The notes under the pieces: model-generated
The model's database searches: none
What the model was told of the DNA's origin: nothing
What the model saw: the letters and a program-made list of their open reading frames with translations, nothing else
From: Bacillota bacterium
GTDB taxonomy: Bacteria; Bacillota; Clostridia; Christensenellales; Aristaeellaceae
Length of the DNA: 27,691 bases
Direction of reading: 5' to 3'
NCBI GenBank assembly: GCA_023392515.1
Contig: JAEVYX010000021.1
Location: 1 to 27,691, forward strand
Part shown: positions 14,485-21,319 of the stretch, in pieces
Layout: every line of letters starts with the position of its first letter
Position numbering within the stretch: position 1 is the first letter of the stretch
Made by a program: the position numbers and the translations under genes

Positions 14485-14511
14485 TTCGTTGTTGGAAGGG
14501 ATACCGTTTTT
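14476..14511 (+). terminator. Attenuator terminator of the methyltransferase leader
   Basis: GGTATCCCTTTC (14476-14487) pairs with GGAAGGGATACC (14494-14505), 12 pairs with one G-T, over a GTTGTT loop, followed by GTTTTT. The left arm can instead pair with 14359-14367. Pairing upstream would therefore prevent termination. It lies 51 bases before the methyltransferase start. Confidence 0.85.
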
Positions 14512-14562
14512 AGCGGATATCCCTTTTTGCTTAGCTGTCACTTAAAATGAGGAGGAGATCAT

Positions 14563-15396
14563 ATGTTGTCTATTCAAACCCTGTTAAGAGAAGTCAAGCA
14601 GCCGCTTCCATACGCTCCGGGAGCCGAACTTTGGAATGATCCCCATATCTCCGGAGAAATGTTGAAAGCCCATCTGTCTGCGGACACGGATGCTGCCAGT
14701 TACAAACCGAAAACCATACGAGATATCTGTTCACACCTGCCCAATGCTATGGGCTTAAAAAATGGCGATACGATCATCGACTTGGGCTGCGGGCCGGGGC
14801 TTTACTGCCGCCAACTTCTGGATAAGGGCTACCGGGTCACCGGTGTGGACCGGTCAAAACAATCCATAAAGCATGCCAGGGGACTCTGTCAAGGAGAAAA
14901 TGCCTCTTTTTTTGAGGCAAGCTATCTGGAACCTTTTGGCAATGAGGATTTTCATGCGGCATTGCTTATATATCAGGATTATGGAGTTCTGGCACCGGAA
15001 AATCGTAAAAAGCTTTTGAAGAACATCTATGATGCGCTCAAGCCAGGAGGGTGGTTTGCCTTGGATGTGCCCAGCCTCTTTGCATTTTCTCAAAGACAGC
15101 AAAAAGAGGTATCACATTGGAGTGTTTCAGAGCAGGGTTTCTGGCGGCCTCATCCCTATCTAGCGCTGGAAAAGACGTATTTCTATCCCGATTTGAGCGT
15201 TCTGTGTGATTTGGTTGCTGTACTGGATGAAGAATGGACGGTTTATCGCATCTGGCAGACCTTCTTTTCCATGGATACCATATCTTGCGAGCTTATGGAA
15301 GGAGGCTTTTCAATTGAAGCAGTCTGGGCAAATTTAAAAGGAGAATCCTGCTATCAAGATTCTCCCGTACTGGGCTTGCTTTGCAGAAAAATGTAA
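14563..15396 (+). CDS. Class I SAM-dependent methyltransferase
   Basis: A 277-residue protein. The Rossmann motif I IDLGCGPGL is at about 72-80, with GVDRS near 94-98 ending strand two and the late motif LKPGGWFALDVPS after it. The N-terminal 60 residues (LWNDPHISGEMLKAHL, KPKTIRDICSHLP) and the C-terminal beta region probably shape the substrate site. The methyl acceptor is unknown. The start follows GAGGAGG. It is the only gene behind the structured attenuator, so it is conditionally expressed, which would suit a response to a ligand, antibiotic or translation state; that is inference. Confidence 0.88.
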   Translation: MLSIQTLLREVKQPLPYAPGAELWNDPHISGEMLKAHLSADTDAASYKPKTIRDICSHLPNAMGLKNGDTIIDLGCGPGLYCRQLLDKGYRVTGVDRSKQSIKHARGLCQGENASFFEASYLEPFGNEDFHAALLIYQDYGVLAPENRKKLLKNIYDALKPGGWFALDVPSLFAFSQRQQKEVSHWSVSEQGFWRPHPYLALEKTYFYPDLSVLCDLVAVLDEEWTVYRIWQTFFSMDTISCELMEGGFSIEAVWANLKGESCYQDSPVLGLLCRKM

Positions 15397-15479
15397 TTTC
15401 GATTGGTATTGCGATTGTTTCTGTTTTTGGAAAAGACCGATAGCTGGTTTCATTTTCCTATGTTTGTGCATATAATTTT

Positions 15480-15501
15480 GCCCTCCCGAAAAAGGGAGGG
15501 C
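15480..15501. other. Perfect inverted repeat in the gap between convergent genes
   Basis: GCCCTCCC (15480-15487) pairs with GGGAGGGC (15494-15501) around GAAAAA. It lies between the ends of the methyltransferase and the minus-strand GNAT gene. Neither side has a strong T-run, so it may be a weak bidirectional terminator. Confidence 0.5.
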
Positions 15502-15562
15502 ACTCTCCCGATATAGTTGGGTAGCCAAATTGCATTGATATATTAGCTACGCCTTCTTTGAA

Positions 15563-16093
15563 TCATTTTAGTGCAATCCAATATCGTTCCAGATTCACAT
15601 TCTCCCCTGGCTCAAAAACAGTTGACTCATATACCCCGCCATTGGCAAGTATGACTTTTCGGCTTCCTTCATTATTGTCAAGACAGGTTATCAAAACCCT
15701 ATCAAGACCAATTTGCTTGCAATAGGGCAGGCAATCAAAAAGCATTTTCGTTGCAACCCCCTTCCTGCGTTGGCTGGGACGGATGGAATAGCCGATATTT
15801 CCGCCAAACCTTTCGAGAAAGTCATTGAAATAATGACGGACCTGAATCATTCCAATGATGATCTTGTCAGGTTCCTTTACATAGACAAACTGGGTTGACT
15901 GTACCCAATGAGCAGGAACAGTCTCTTTGTTTGATAAAGAACTTACCTGATCCAACCAATCAACGGGGTCTGCAAGTTTTCTGAGTGAGCCGCACCCATC
16001 CATGGAGCTGTCGGCATCTAAAAACTCTTGCCGATAGGATATGATTTGGTCTGCATATTCAATTGCAGGCCTTATCAAAGACAGCCTTTCCAT
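15563..16093 (-). CDS. GNAT family acetyltransferase
   Basis: A 176-residue protein with GGNIGYSIRPSQRRKGVATK (about 98-116), the family's acetyl-CoA loop, then VLITCLDNNEGSRKVILANGG, which marks motif B of the GNAT fold. The C-terminus LERYWIALK is a common ending. This subgroup acts on unknown amine substrates. The start follows GGAGG. Its own promoter lies about 170 bases upstream, leaving a long leader that contains a possible gene remnant. It occupies the place beside rpmH where dnaA often lies. Confidence 0.88.
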   Translation of the reverse strand: MERLSLIRPAIEYADQIISYRQEFLDADSSMDGCGSLRKLADPVDWLDQVSSLSNKETVPAHWVQSTQFVYVKEPDKIIIGMIQVRHYFNDFLERFGGNIGYSIRPSQRRKGVATKMLFDCLPYCKQIGLDRVLITCLDNNEGSRKVILANGGVYESTVFEPGENVNLERYWIALK

Positions 16094-16265
16094 TGCCGTT
16101 TTCCTCCTTCGTAAACATGCATGAAATTTTGCTTTAGTTTTAAAATATTTGTTCTGTAAACAATGCGATGCCGTCCCGGTCGTAGGATTCGGCTATGTGG
16201 TTTGCCGCCAGGCCCAGTGATTATTGCAAATGCCATCTGTTAGAATGCCAATCGAACAAGAGTTC

Positions 16266-16294
16266 ATTATATCAACCGCGCAAAAGCACGTCAA
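16266..16294 (-). promoter_or_regulatory. Promoter of the minus-strand GNAT gene
   Basis: On the minus strand TTGACG (16294-16289), 17 bases, TATAAT (16271-16266). The predicted start near 16259 leaves about 165 bases before the ATG. Confidence 0.8.
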
Positions 16295-16412
16295 CCTTAC
16301 CAAGGCATGAAGATTCTGATGCCTGACAATTTTAAAAAATCACCTCGGATATAATAGATGTAATGCTTTTCAAAGAAATCGAGTGGGAATGGGAAAAATC
16401 TGAAACTTCCTC

Positions 16413-16441
16413 TTGACAGAAAAGCACCGGGTTAGTATACT
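16413..16441 (+). promoter_or_regulatory. Promoter of rpmH
   Basis: TTGACA (16413-16418), 17 bases, TATACT (16436-16441), a near-consensus promoter about 90 bases before rpmH. Such strength suits a ribosomal protein gene. Confidence 0.88.
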
Positions 16442-16531
16442 AGAATAGCTGTTTTGTGGTATTCTGCGTTGCAAAAATGTGGCGCATGTTACACATACAA
16501 GATTCATGTAAGGGCGAGGAGTGTTGTTCTT

Positions 16532-16666
16532 ATGTTTCGGACCTATCAGCCGAAAAAGCGCCAGCGCAGCAAGGTGCATGGCTTTCGTTCCCGTATGTCT
16601 ACCAAAAACGGGCGCCGGGTGTTGGCTGCGCGCCGCCGTCGTGGACGCAAAGTTCTCAGCGCCTAA
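16532..16666 (+). CDS. rpmH: 50S ribosomal protein L34
   Basis: A 44-residue very basic protein, MFRTYQPKKRQRSKVHGF followed by RSRMSTKNGRRVLAARRRRG and RKVLSA. This is the full, typical L34. It is too short for most ORF cut-offs and lies inside a longer open frame. The ribosome-binding site GAGGAGTG (16516-16523) lies eight bases before the ATG at 16532. L34 is a late-assembling large-subunit protein. It leads the rpmH-rnpA-yidD-yidC-jag order known from most bacteria. Confidence 0.97.
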   Translation: MFRTYQPKKRQRSKVHGFRSRMSTKNGRRVLAARRRRGRKVLSA

Positions 16667-16698
16667 GATCCAATGGAATTTATAATCCCTGCATGGCT

Positions 16699-16746
16699 TA
16701 GCCCGCCCCGTTGCTTGCCACCGTGCGCAGTGGGAACGGGCTTTTC
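16699..16746 (+). other. Hairpin in the rpmH-rnpA gap
   Basis: CCCGTT pairs with AACGGG, with CCAC/GTGG stacked inside, and CTTTTCC follows. An alternative AGCCCG/CGGGCT pairing is also possible. It may be a partial terminator that keeps rnpA expression below rpmH. The gap to rnpA is 182 bases, and I see no second clear promoter in it. Confidence 0.45.
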
Positions 16747-16848
16747 CAGTATCCGAGGGCGTTGCGCCTAAAAGGTTGCGCAAAGCAGCAAAGAAGGTCG
16801 TCCTGGATATAAAAAGTGAAAAAATTTCCATGAAATGAAGGGTTTTAC

Positions 16849-17193
16849 TTGCAGCGCACATACCGTTTGCAGAAAAACAGGCAATTCCAGTATGTGTACC
16901 GGCGGGGTAAAAGCGCCGCATGCAAAGACATGGTGCTATTGTATGCCCGGGGTGCAGGCTTGCGGGTGGGTTTTTCCATCAGCAAAAAAATCGGCAATGC
17001 CGTTATGCGCAACCTCGTAAAAAGACGCTTGAGAGAGTGCTTCCGTCCTTATTTAAGTCAGGTAAAGTCCGGGTGGTATGTTCTGGTGGCCAGGCCAGGC
17101 GCCGCACAGACGGCGTATGGAGACTTGGCCCGCGGCCTTCAATACCTATTAAAGAAGCAGAATCTGATCCGAGAAGGGTCTAGCCAGAAATGA
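16849..17193 (+). CDS. rnpA: Ribonuclease P protein component
   Basis: A 114-residue basic protein with the signature ISKKIGNAVMRNLVKRRLRE (44-63), the RNR motif that contacts the P RNA. The start is a TTG, with AAGGG six bases before it; the frame is closed by TGA just upstream and has no in-frame ATG or GTG. The rare start may limit its output. RnpA helps the P RNA process tRNA 5' ends. Its last four bases overlap yidD (ATGA). Confidence 0.93.
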   Translation: MQRTYRLQKNRQFQYVYRRGKSAACKDMVLLYARGAGLRVGFSISKKIGNAVMRNLVKRRLRECFRPYLSQVKSGWYVLVARPGAAQTAYGDLARGLQYLLKKQNLIREGSSQK

Positions 17194-17429
17194 AGCGTTT
17201 GCTCTTGTTCTGTATTCGCCTTTACAGGCGATATATTAGCCCCCTCTTTCCGCCTAGCTGTCGGTTTCGACCTACCTGCTCTCAATACGCGCTGACCGCT
17301 GTGGAGCGGTTTGGCGTGTTAAAGGGCGGTTGGATGGCAATCAAGCGGATTCTGCGCTGCAATCCTTTTCATAAGGGCGGTTACGATCCTGTGCCCGAGG
17401 ACACGAACGCAACGATTAGGAGGGAATGA
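17190..17429 (+). CDS. yidD: Membrane protein insertion efficiency factor YidD
   Basis: A 79-residue protein with the family pattern CIRLYRRYISPLFPPSCRF, PTCSQYALTAVERFG and NPFHKGGYDPVPE. The three Cys and HKGGYDPVP block identify it. YidD is an inner-face membrane protein that aids YidC-dependent insertion. It overlaps rnpA by four bases and stands six bases before yidC, so translation is likely coupled. Confidence 0.95.
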   Translation: MKRLLLFCIRLYRRYISPLFPPSCRFRPTCSQYALTAVERFGVLKGGWMAIKRILRCNPFHKGGYDPVPEDTNATIRRE

Positions 17430-17435
17430 ACCCAC

Positions 17436-18422
17436 ATGAATGAGTTCCTCAAATCCATTTTGGACGGCATAAATTCCGTAATTGGAAATTATGGCTGGTC
17501 CATTATGCTCTTTACCCTGCTGATCCGCCTGGTGCTATTGCCTTTTGACGCAAAAAGCCGCAAGAGCATGCGCAAGACGCAAAAGCTTCAGCCCCAAATC
17601 GCCGTACTTCAAAAGAAGTATAAAAACGACAAGGAAAAGCTCAACCAGAAGATGGCGGAGCTGTACAAAAAGGAGCATATTAATCCCTTATCGGGCTGCT
17701 TGCCTATGCTTTTGTCTCTCCCTGTTCTGTTTGCGATGTTTGCTGCCATGCGCATGATCGCCAATGAACAGATTGCGGGCCATGTGTTTACTTACCTGTC
17801 TGGCAGCACACCCCAATTTGAGGGCTGGCTGTGGGTAAGAAACATTTGGATGCCTGACAGCCCCTTTGCGACCATGGTGCCCGATGCTTCCAGTATATCT
17901 CAGATTACCCGGGATATCTGGCAGGCTGTATATGCTGGGCTGACCCCTGCACAATTGGCAGCGCTGCCTGCCACCATTACCTATGACTTTTCCACCGATG
18001 CGGCCATGAAAACCACTGTGGCCGCCATGGTTCAGTTTATGCAAGGCCTGCCTGCTTACGAATCCATGATCAACGTTATGCCGGGCCTTAGCAATATCAA
18101 CCTGATTTTTATGAAGCTGTCTGTGTTTGCCCAGTACAACGGCTTCTTCCTGTTACCCGTGCTTGCAGCTGTCACCCAGTTCCTGACCGCTTCCCTGATG
18201 CCCCAACAAGCTCCCCAGGAAGGGCAGGCCGGTACTGGCAACTTCATGAAGTGGTTTTTCCCGATTTTCTCCCTGTTTATCTGCTCCAGCTACAATGCAG
18301 GCTTCGCCTTGTATTGGGTAACCGCCAACTTGATTGCTGCCGGGCAGAATGTAGTGCTTAATAAGTACTTTGATGCACAGGATAAGAAAGTTGCTGATAT
18401 CGGAGAGGGGACAGTAAAGTGA
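17436..18422 (+). CDS. yidC: Membrane protein insertase YidC
   Basis: A 328-residue Gram-positive-type YidC with about five membrane helices and no large periplasmic domain. The first helix region starts at GNYGWSIMLFTLLIRLVLLPF, with Arg31 in the position of the catalytic groove arginine. Next comes the cytoplasmic coiled hairpin KSMRKTQKLQPQIAVLQKKY and NPLSGCLPMLLSLPVLFAM. An extra external segment of about 110 residues follows that helix. There is no lipobox Cys, unlike SpoIIIJ. YidC inserts membrane proteins with or without Sec. Confidence 0.94.
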   Translation: MNEFLKSILDGINSVIGNYGWSIMLFTLLIRLVLLPFDAKSRKSMRKTQKLQPQIAVLQKKYKNDKEKLNQKMAELYKKEHINPLSGCLPMLLSLPVLFAMFAAMRMIANEQIAGHVFTYLSGSTPQFEGWLWVRNIWMPDSPFATMVPDASSISQITRDIWQAVYAGLTPAQLAALPATITYDFSTDAAMKTTVAAMVQFMQGLPAYESMINVMPGLSNINLIFMKLSVFAQYNGFFLLPVLAAVTQFLTASLMPQQAPQEGQAGTGNFMKWFFPIFSLFICSSYNAGFALYWVTANLIAAGQNVVLNKYFDAQDKKVADIGEGTVK

Positions 18423-19354
18423 AAATCTATGAATCGTCAGCAAAAACCATAGAAGATGCCATTTCATCCGGCCTGGAACACTTGGGCGCTTCAATCAGTG
18501 ATGTAACCATCGATATTTTGGAAGAAGGCAGCAAGGGCTTGTTTGGCTTGTTTGGCAGCCGCATGGCCAAGGTTCGCTTGACACTGAAAGATCAGGAAGA
18601 ATCCCTTTGGACAACGCTGTCCAAGGAAAGTGCATCCTCTGCGGCGTCTGCTCCGAAGGCAGTTCAACAACCTAAGGCTCAACCCAAAAAGGAACAGCCC
18701 CGCAAAGAGCCGGCCCCTGAAAAGGCTTCAGAGAAAAAGGCTGTCACGAAAGTGACAACCCCTACTCCTGAAAAGGAGGACAGGCCTGTTTCTGTGATGC
18801 GGGCCCCTCGGCCTGTAGAACCCGTTGCGGCATCAGCATCTGAGCCGGTAGTGCCCGCGCCTCAGGCCGATCCTGAAACTCCCGAAGGAAAGGCGCAGCA
18901 GTTCCTGCAGACGCTGACAAAGCTCATGGGTGTTGAAGTGAGTGTTGCTGTTTCAAGGGATGAAGAAGGAAATGTGTTGGTAAAAATGCATGGGGATACT
19001 TTGGGCATCCTGATCGGCCGCCGGGGCGAAACGCTGGATGCGCTGCAGTACCTCACCAGCCTGCAAGTGAACAAGGGCATGGAGCAGTATATCCGGGTAA
19101 CGCTGGATACCGAAAACTACCGCGCCAAGCGGGAAGAGGCTTTGACCCGCCTGGCTAACCGCATGGCGAACCGGGCCGTGAAGACTGGCCGCAAAGTGGT
19201 GCTGGAGCCCATGAACCCCTATGAGCGGCGCATCCTTCATAGTGCGCTGCAGTCAAACGAAGCGGTTACCACCCATAGCGAAGGGGAAGAGCCCAATCGC
19301 CATGTGGTGATTACATTGAAAACCGAAAAGCCTGTAAAGCCTGTGCAACAATAA
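18419..19354 (+). CDS. jag: Jag/KhpB RNA-binding protein
   Basis: A 311-residue protein with a GTG start overlapping the yidC stop by four bases. Domains in order: Jag-N (1-55; EDAISSGLEHLGAS and EEGSKGLFGLFGSRMAKVRL), a Lys/Pro/Glu-rich linker (about 65-160), a KH domain with GILIGRRGETLDALQ (about 195-209), and R3H (about 240-308). KhpB binds RNA with KhpA and affects cell elongation and division. The order yidC-jag is conserved; mnmE, usually next, is absent, and a terminator follows. Confidence 0.93.
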   Translation: MKIYESSAKTIEDAISSGLEHLGASISDVTIDILEEGSKGLFGLFGSRMAKVRLTLKDQEESLWTTLSKESASSAASAPKAVQQPKAQPKKEQPRKEPAPEKASEKKAVTKVTTPTPEKEDRPVSVMRAPRPVEPVAASASEPVVPAPQADPETPEGKAQQFLQTLTKLMGVEVSVAVSRDEEGNVLVKMHGDTLGILIGRRGETLDALQYLTSLQVNKGMEQYIRVTLDTENYRAKREEALTRLANRMANRAVKTGRKVVLEPMNPYERRILHSALQSNEAVTTHSEGEEPNRHVVITLKTEKPVKPVQQ

Positions 19355-19367
19355 TCGGTAAAAAAGC

Positions 19368-19404
19368 GCCGTCCTTTTCCAACTTGGAAAGGGGCGGCAT
19401 TTTT
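19368..19404 (+). terminator. Intrinsic terminator after jag
   Basis: GCCGTCCTTTTCCAA pairs with TTGGAAAGGGGCGGC, 15 pairs with three wobbles, and ATTTTT follows. It marks the end of the rpmH-to-jag unit. Confidence 0.9.
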
Positions 19405-19443
19405 GTGTTGACAAACGGATGCAATCAAAAGGCTTTTTTATGC

Positions 19444-19472
19444 TTGACAGAGCGACATGATTGGGATATACT
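19444..19472 (+). promoter_or_regulatory. Promoter of the DUF6530-like gene
   Basis: A perfect TTGACA (19444-19449), 17 bases, TATACT (19467-19472). The predicted start lies inside a repeat-rich AT tract, about 34 bases before the start codon. Confidence 0.85.
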
Positions 19473-19500
19473 AAATTAGTAAATTATAAAATTAGTAAAT
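19469..19500 (+). repeat. Operator-like repeats at the transcription start
   Basis: AAATTAGTAAAT occurs twice, at 19473-19484 and 19489-19500, separated by TATA. The 13-base palindrome TACTAA-A-TTAGTA (19469-19481) overlaps the -10 box. The position, between the -10 and the ribosome-binding site, fits a repressor operator. MarR-type regulators often bind TTAGTA/TACTAA-like palindromes, but none is encoded next to it. Confidence 0.6.
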
Positions 19501-19512
19501 GAGGTATAGGAA

Positions 19513-20037
19513 ATGGATATTCCCGTATCATTGAAACACAAGCCGGTAATTGTCAGCAGCAATTACGAAAATGTAGATGGGCGTCAGGCCTACAATTCAG
19601 ACGCAAAGGGGCTTTCCCTTGGCCTTGCCCAGTGGAACGATAGGGGAAAGGTGGATATTTCTGCAAAGATTTGGCGCTATACGGGCGAAAAATGGTCCCG
19701 CCAATCAGAAGAAATGCCATTGCATCGCGTGCTTGATTTGACACTGCTCATCTGCAGGGCAAAACAGCACTTTCAGGAAGCGTACCGCTTCCCAAAACTG
19801 TACGACGAGGAACGTACCCGGCTGGACCGCATTCCCCTTCAGGGGGATGCCATGACGGTGGAAGTATGCAAGGAAAATCCCTTCATTGAGGAAGATATCA
19901 AGCTGTTTTGCGATGCGCTTCAAAAGGATGATGAACTGCTTGCTGAACGGCTGCATCTGTTGGCAAATATGCTTATTGAAATGGGGTATGGGCGTGGATA
20001 CGCGGGAAAAGAGAAAAGCCCTGCAAAGGGCCTATAA
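19513..20037 (+). CDS. Uncharacterised protein, DUF6530-like
   Basis: A 174-residue soluble protein beginning MDIPVSLKHKPVIVSSNYEN with the conserved-looking core AYNSDAKGLSLGLAQWN, DISAKIWRYTGEKWSRQSEE and LDLTLLICRAKQHF. From memory this resembles the clostridial family DUF6530, whose function is unknown; I could not check it. No membrane segment or catalytic motif is seen. It has its own promoter with operator-like repeats, and its end overlaps the next gene by 50 bases. Confidence 0.75.
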   Translation: MDIPVSLKHKPVIVSSNYENVDGRQAYNSDAKGLSLGLAQWNDRGKVDISAKIWRYTGEKWSRQSEEMPLHRVLDLTLLICRAKQHFQEAYRFPKLYDEERTRLDRIPLQGDAMTVEVCKENPFIEEDIKLFCDALQKDDELLAERLHLLANMLIEMGYGRGYAGKEKSPAKGL

Positions 20038-20341
20038 GGAAACGACAGAAGTTGGGTCTGTCAGCATCTATCAAAACAAGCAAAACGGGAAATATCTCAT
20101 ACTTGTGGAGCCTAACGAAAAAGGGGCAGAAAGCCGTTTTCAATTTTCCGTAAAGACAGGTTCCTGCATCCATCCGGCGTTGATAAAGGACTGGGAAGCA
20201 TTTGGCCCGGAAGCATTTAGCCGTACAGTGCTGGAAACCCTGAAGAAAAAGCCGGAGCAGACATCTCACGAGTTTCAGGAGGATTTGGAAACGCTGGCTG
20301 AGATGCACCGCAGCCAGTGGAACAAAGAAATGTCGTATTGA
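19988..20341 (+). CDS. Degenerate GIY-YIG-like protein
   Basis: A 117-residue protein. The block EVGSVSIYQNKQNGKYLIL (about 21-39) aligns with the GIY-YIG nuclease start, and GSCIHPALIKDWEAFGPEAF (about 60-79) matches the following helix of the small bacterial GIY-YIG family. The YIG tripeptide appears as YLI and the GIY as SIY, so nuclease activity may be lost. The ATG at 19988 or a GTG at 19994, better spaced from GGGG, is the start. It overlaps the upstream gene, which suggests translational coupling. Confidence 0.65.
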   Translation: MGVDTREKRKALQRAYKETTEVGSVSIYQNKQNGKYLILVEPNEKGAESRFQFSVKTGSCIHPALIKDWEAFGPEAFSRTVLETLKKKPEQTSHEFQEDLETLAEMHRSQWNKEMSY

Positions 20342-20342
20342 T

Positions 20343-21281
20343 TCACATGGTTTGTTTTAAAAGCTGGCTGATGGCAAGCCTGCATGCCCCTGTGGCCGCG
20401 TCTGTCTTTGATATAAGGACGTGGGCATGGGGGTATTTTTCCTGTATCAGGCTCTTGAAACGGGTATAATGATGCGGGCATTTTGTGATGGCGCTGCCCC
20501 AGGCCGCAACTTGGAATTTGGGGTCATCAAATAAATGTAGTTTGTTGATGATGGCATCAGCCAACGAAAAGGTATGGATGGCCGCTTCGCGCAAAATTGC
20601 GATGGCTTGGTCATCGCCGCCCTGGGCCGCCTCGTTGACGAGCAGGCTCAAACCGGGATCCTGCCATGTTCGCTGCTGGATGTTCAAACAGATAGCCATT
20701 AAGTCTTCCTTGCTTTTTATCTTCAGCACACCTGCCAACGATTTGGATAAAGGGGAGGGCGGCACACGTTCATCCAGCAGAAGGCTCATGTGGTTAACCG
20801 CTCGGTAGCCGATCCAAGCACCGGAGCCTTCATCGCCCATAATGCAAGGCGGCCAGCCGCCGCAGCGGGCCGTATCACCCCGGGCATTCCGGCCAAAGGC
20901 GATAGAGCCTGTACCGGCTATAACGATGGCTCCAACGCCTCCTGTAGCCGTGTAAAGGGCGGTCTCGGCATCACTGAGCAGCGTCATAGGACACAAAAAT
21001 CCGGTCAGGGAGGCATAGAACGCCCGGACTATCGCCAAGTCGCCAACTGTGTCGATGCCTGTGGTTCCGCAAACCAAAAATGCACAATCTTCCCGCCTGC
21101 CATGAAACTGCGTCAGGCAGCAATCGATATGGTGGTTGATGCGGGCAACCACTTCCGCTTGAGAAAGATAATAGTGAGAGGCTGGGGACCCTGAATACGA
21201 GGCCAATTCCTGGCCGTCAGTCCTGCAAGCCTTTATCAGATATTTTGTTGCGCCCCCGTCAATTCCAATTACGTACTTCAT
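20343..21281 (-). CDS. BadF/NAGK-type sugar kinase-like ATPase
   Basis: A 312-residue member of the ASKHA fold. The phosphate-1 loop is IGIDGGATKYL (about 4-14), with CGTTGID near 69-75, SDAETALYTATGG, VIAGTGSIAFGRN (phosphate-2) and MGDEGSGAWIG. The pattern fits BadF/BcrA and N-acetylglucosamine kinase proteins; single-gene copies like this usually phosphorylate an amino sugar, perhaps from cell-wall turnover. The ATG at 21281 is nine bases from AAGGA; another ATG at 21287 is only three bases away. It converges on the GIY-YIG-like gene, with one base between stops. Confidence 0.85.
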   Translation of the reverse strand: MKYVIGIDGGATKYLIKACRTDGQELASYSGSPASHYYLSQAEVVARINHHIDCCLTQFHGRREDCAFLVCGTTGIDTVGDLAIVRAFYASLTGFLCPMTLLSDAETALYTATGGVGAIVIAGTGSIAFGRNARGDTARCGGWPPCIMGDEGSGAWIGYRAVNHMSLLLDERVPPSPLSKSLAGVLKIKSKEDLMAICLNIQQRTWQDPGLSLLVNEAAQGGDDQAIAILREAAIHTFSLADAIINKLHLFDDPKFQVAAWGSAITKCPHHYTRFKSLIQEKYPHAHVLISKTDAATGACRLAISQLLKQTM

Positions 21282-21319
21282 AAGCATTATTCCTTAAAGT
21301 TAAATAGCCATCGTGCAAT

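Larger units (their letters stand above)
16094..16531. other. 438-base intergenic region between the GNAT gene and rpmH
   Basis: It holds a minus-strand promoter (16266-16294), the rpmH promoter (16413-16441), a GGCAT/ATGCC hairpin (16304-16323), and on the minus strand a 25-codon stretch that reads like a GNAT segment (see findings). I found no clear cluster of TTATCCACA-type DnaA boxes and no AT-rich tandem repeats, so there is no sign of a replication origin. Confidence 0.6.

Noticed and set aside
14335..14511. T-box or SAM riboswitch before the methyltransferase
   Set aside because: There is no AGGGTGGNACCGCG-type core and no SAM-I consensus; the layout is different.
16094..16531. Replication origin beside rpmH
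   Set aside because: No DnaA-box cluster or AT-rich unwinding repeats were found, and dnaA is absent.
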